From Nocardia aurea (GTDB lineage Bacteria; Actinomycetota; Actinomycetes; Mycobacteriales; Mycobacteriaceae): a stretch of 64,000 nucleotides of DNA. Each line of letters begins with the position of its first letter. The stretch's first letter is position 1. Where the stretch lies: positions 372,001 to 436,000 of the forward strand of contig NZ_QCYJ01000021.1 of NCBI RefSeq assembly GCF_003123685.1. Direction: 5' to 3'. Positions 63,426 to 64,000 of the stretch are shown here, in pieces. The notes under the pieces were generated by a model that saw only the letters and a program-made list of their open reading frames with translations, had not been told where the DNA came from and searched no databases. Position numbers and translations under genes: made by a program.

Positions 63426-64000
63426 CCGGTGGACGCTTCCTCGAAGATGGTGCTCAACTCGGCCGGTGCGACCTCGTCGAGCTGGGCGTAGGTACAGGAT
63501 CGCGGGGTGCGATCGGCGCGGAAACGCACCAGCCTGCCGCCGTGGCGCAGCCGCCCGGACTGGACGTGTTCGTAGCGCACCTCGGCGACGAGTTCGGGAC
63601 GCACCGCTTCCCAGGACAGATCCTTACCGCCGGTCCAACGGCTCACCCCGCCCGGCATCTTGCCGTCGGCCTTGGCTTGCGCCGCCGCGTCCGCCCATTC
63701 CCGCCACGGATGATTCTCGAGCGCGTTCTCCCGCAGTGGCGCCAGCTCGTCGACCAGTTCCTTGCGCCTGGCGGCGGTGAAACTGCTCGCGACCCCGACA
63801 TGGTGCATATGCCCTTCGTCGTCGAAGAGCCCGAGCAGCAGTGAACCGACACCCTCGCCGTCCTTGTGCCAGCGGAATCCGGCGACGACGCAGTCGGCCG
63901 TGCGTGCGTGTTTGATCTTGAGCATGATCCGCTTGTCCTGCGTATAGGTCGCCGCGTCGGATTTGGCGATCACCCCGTCGAAACCCGCGCCCTCGAACCG
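63422..64000 (-). CDS. ligC: ATP-dependent DNA ligase LigC, C-terminal part (cut by window end)
   Basis: About 192 residues visible, frame open to the window edge. It starts inside the nucleotidyltransferase domain: FEGAGFDGVIAKSDAATYTQ (motif IV, EGxxAK-like), then KRIMLKIKHARTADCVVAGFRW (motif V, KIK), followed by the OB-fold (GLFDDEGHMHHVGVASSFTA) and C-terminal part. Upstream lysine motif I lies beyond the window. Mycobacterial LigC (Rv3731) partners with the NHEJ polymerase encoded next. Confidence 0.92.
   Translation of the reverse strand, partial: RFEGAGFDGVIAKSDAATYTQDKRIMLKIKHARTADCVVAGFRWHKDGEGVGSLLLGLFDDEGHMHHVGVASSFTAARRKELVDELAPLRENALENHPWREWADAAAQAKADGKMPGGVSRWTGGKDLSWEAVRPELVAEVRYEHVQSGRLRHGGRLVRFRADRTPRSCTYAQLDEVAPAELSTIFEEASTG

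Overview
The window is high-GC actinobacterial chromosome, most likely from Nocardia or a close mycolic-acid-producing relative. The evidence is the codon bias, frequent GTG/TTG starts, IdeR/DtxR-type iron boxes, a type VII secretion cassette (WXG/PPE-like protein plus EspG), mycobacterial-style RecC-RecB-RecD, an NHEJ LigD-polymerase/LigC pair, and a gene order that recalls the Mycobacterium tuberculosis segment glcB - CBS/CorC pair - guaB1 - BlaR/BlaI - MrsI sRNA - thioesterase - ureABC. No rRNA, intact tRNA, CRISPR, transposase or phage genes were seen.

Layout. (1) 1-14.4 kb: the 3' end of malate synthase G with its terminator, then a likely 33-residue peptide gene bracketed by terminators and a small membrane protein. 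Next come a secreted LVIVD beta-propeller protein coupled to a DUF305 protein, a conserved protein usually labelled 3-methyladenine DNA glycosylase, two overlapping CNNM/CorC-type membrane proteins behind a structured leader, GuaB1, a DMT transporter, a DEAD-box helicase, and an M56 peptidase/BlaI pair with a candidate BlaI operator. (2) 14.4-18.5 kb: an iron island holding a siderophore ABC transporter (ATPase and two FecCD permeases), a divergent FhuF-like protein with an IdeR box between them, and a second IdeR box over a promoter that reads into a short, terminator-ended RNA. This is the best discovery in the window, a probable counterpart of the mycobacterial iron-sparing sRNA MrsI.

(3) 18.5-34.7 kb: a thioesterase and urease structural genes ureABC. 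The accessory genes ureF, ureG and ureD lie 11 kb further on. Between them are a PNT-family dehydrogenase, a type VII secretion cassette (DUF3558 lipoprotein, small helical protein, WXG/PPE-like protein, EspG), an SGNH hydrolase, a DoxX protein, an O-methyltransferase, a quinone oxidoreductase, a TetR/MFS efflux pair with visible operators, and an unusual membrane protein built from about ten short W/Y-R-P repeats. (4) 34.7-37.8 kb: a gene-free stretch of almost 1 kb, then a four-gene operon of three Roadblock/LC7 proteins and a DUF4388-like protein without a partner GTPase or kinase.

(5) 37.9-50 kb: type II NADH dehydrogenase, an exported serine beta-lactamase-like hydrolase, a small hypothetical protein and the RecC-RecB-RecD operon. 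(6) 50-62.4 kb: an amidohydrolase/nucleoside hydrolase pair, TetR/MFS, a CaiB-type CoA transferase, DUF2784, an atypical zinc-ribbon SDR, an alpha/beta hydrolase whose nucleophile position is glycine, TetR with two perfect operators, acyl-CoA dehydrogenase plus TetR, and a secreted-domain membrane protein. (7) 62.4-64 kb: the LigD-type polymerase and the C-terminal part of LigC, cut by the window edge.

Long open frames antisense to real genes are numerous in this high-GC sequence and were left out.
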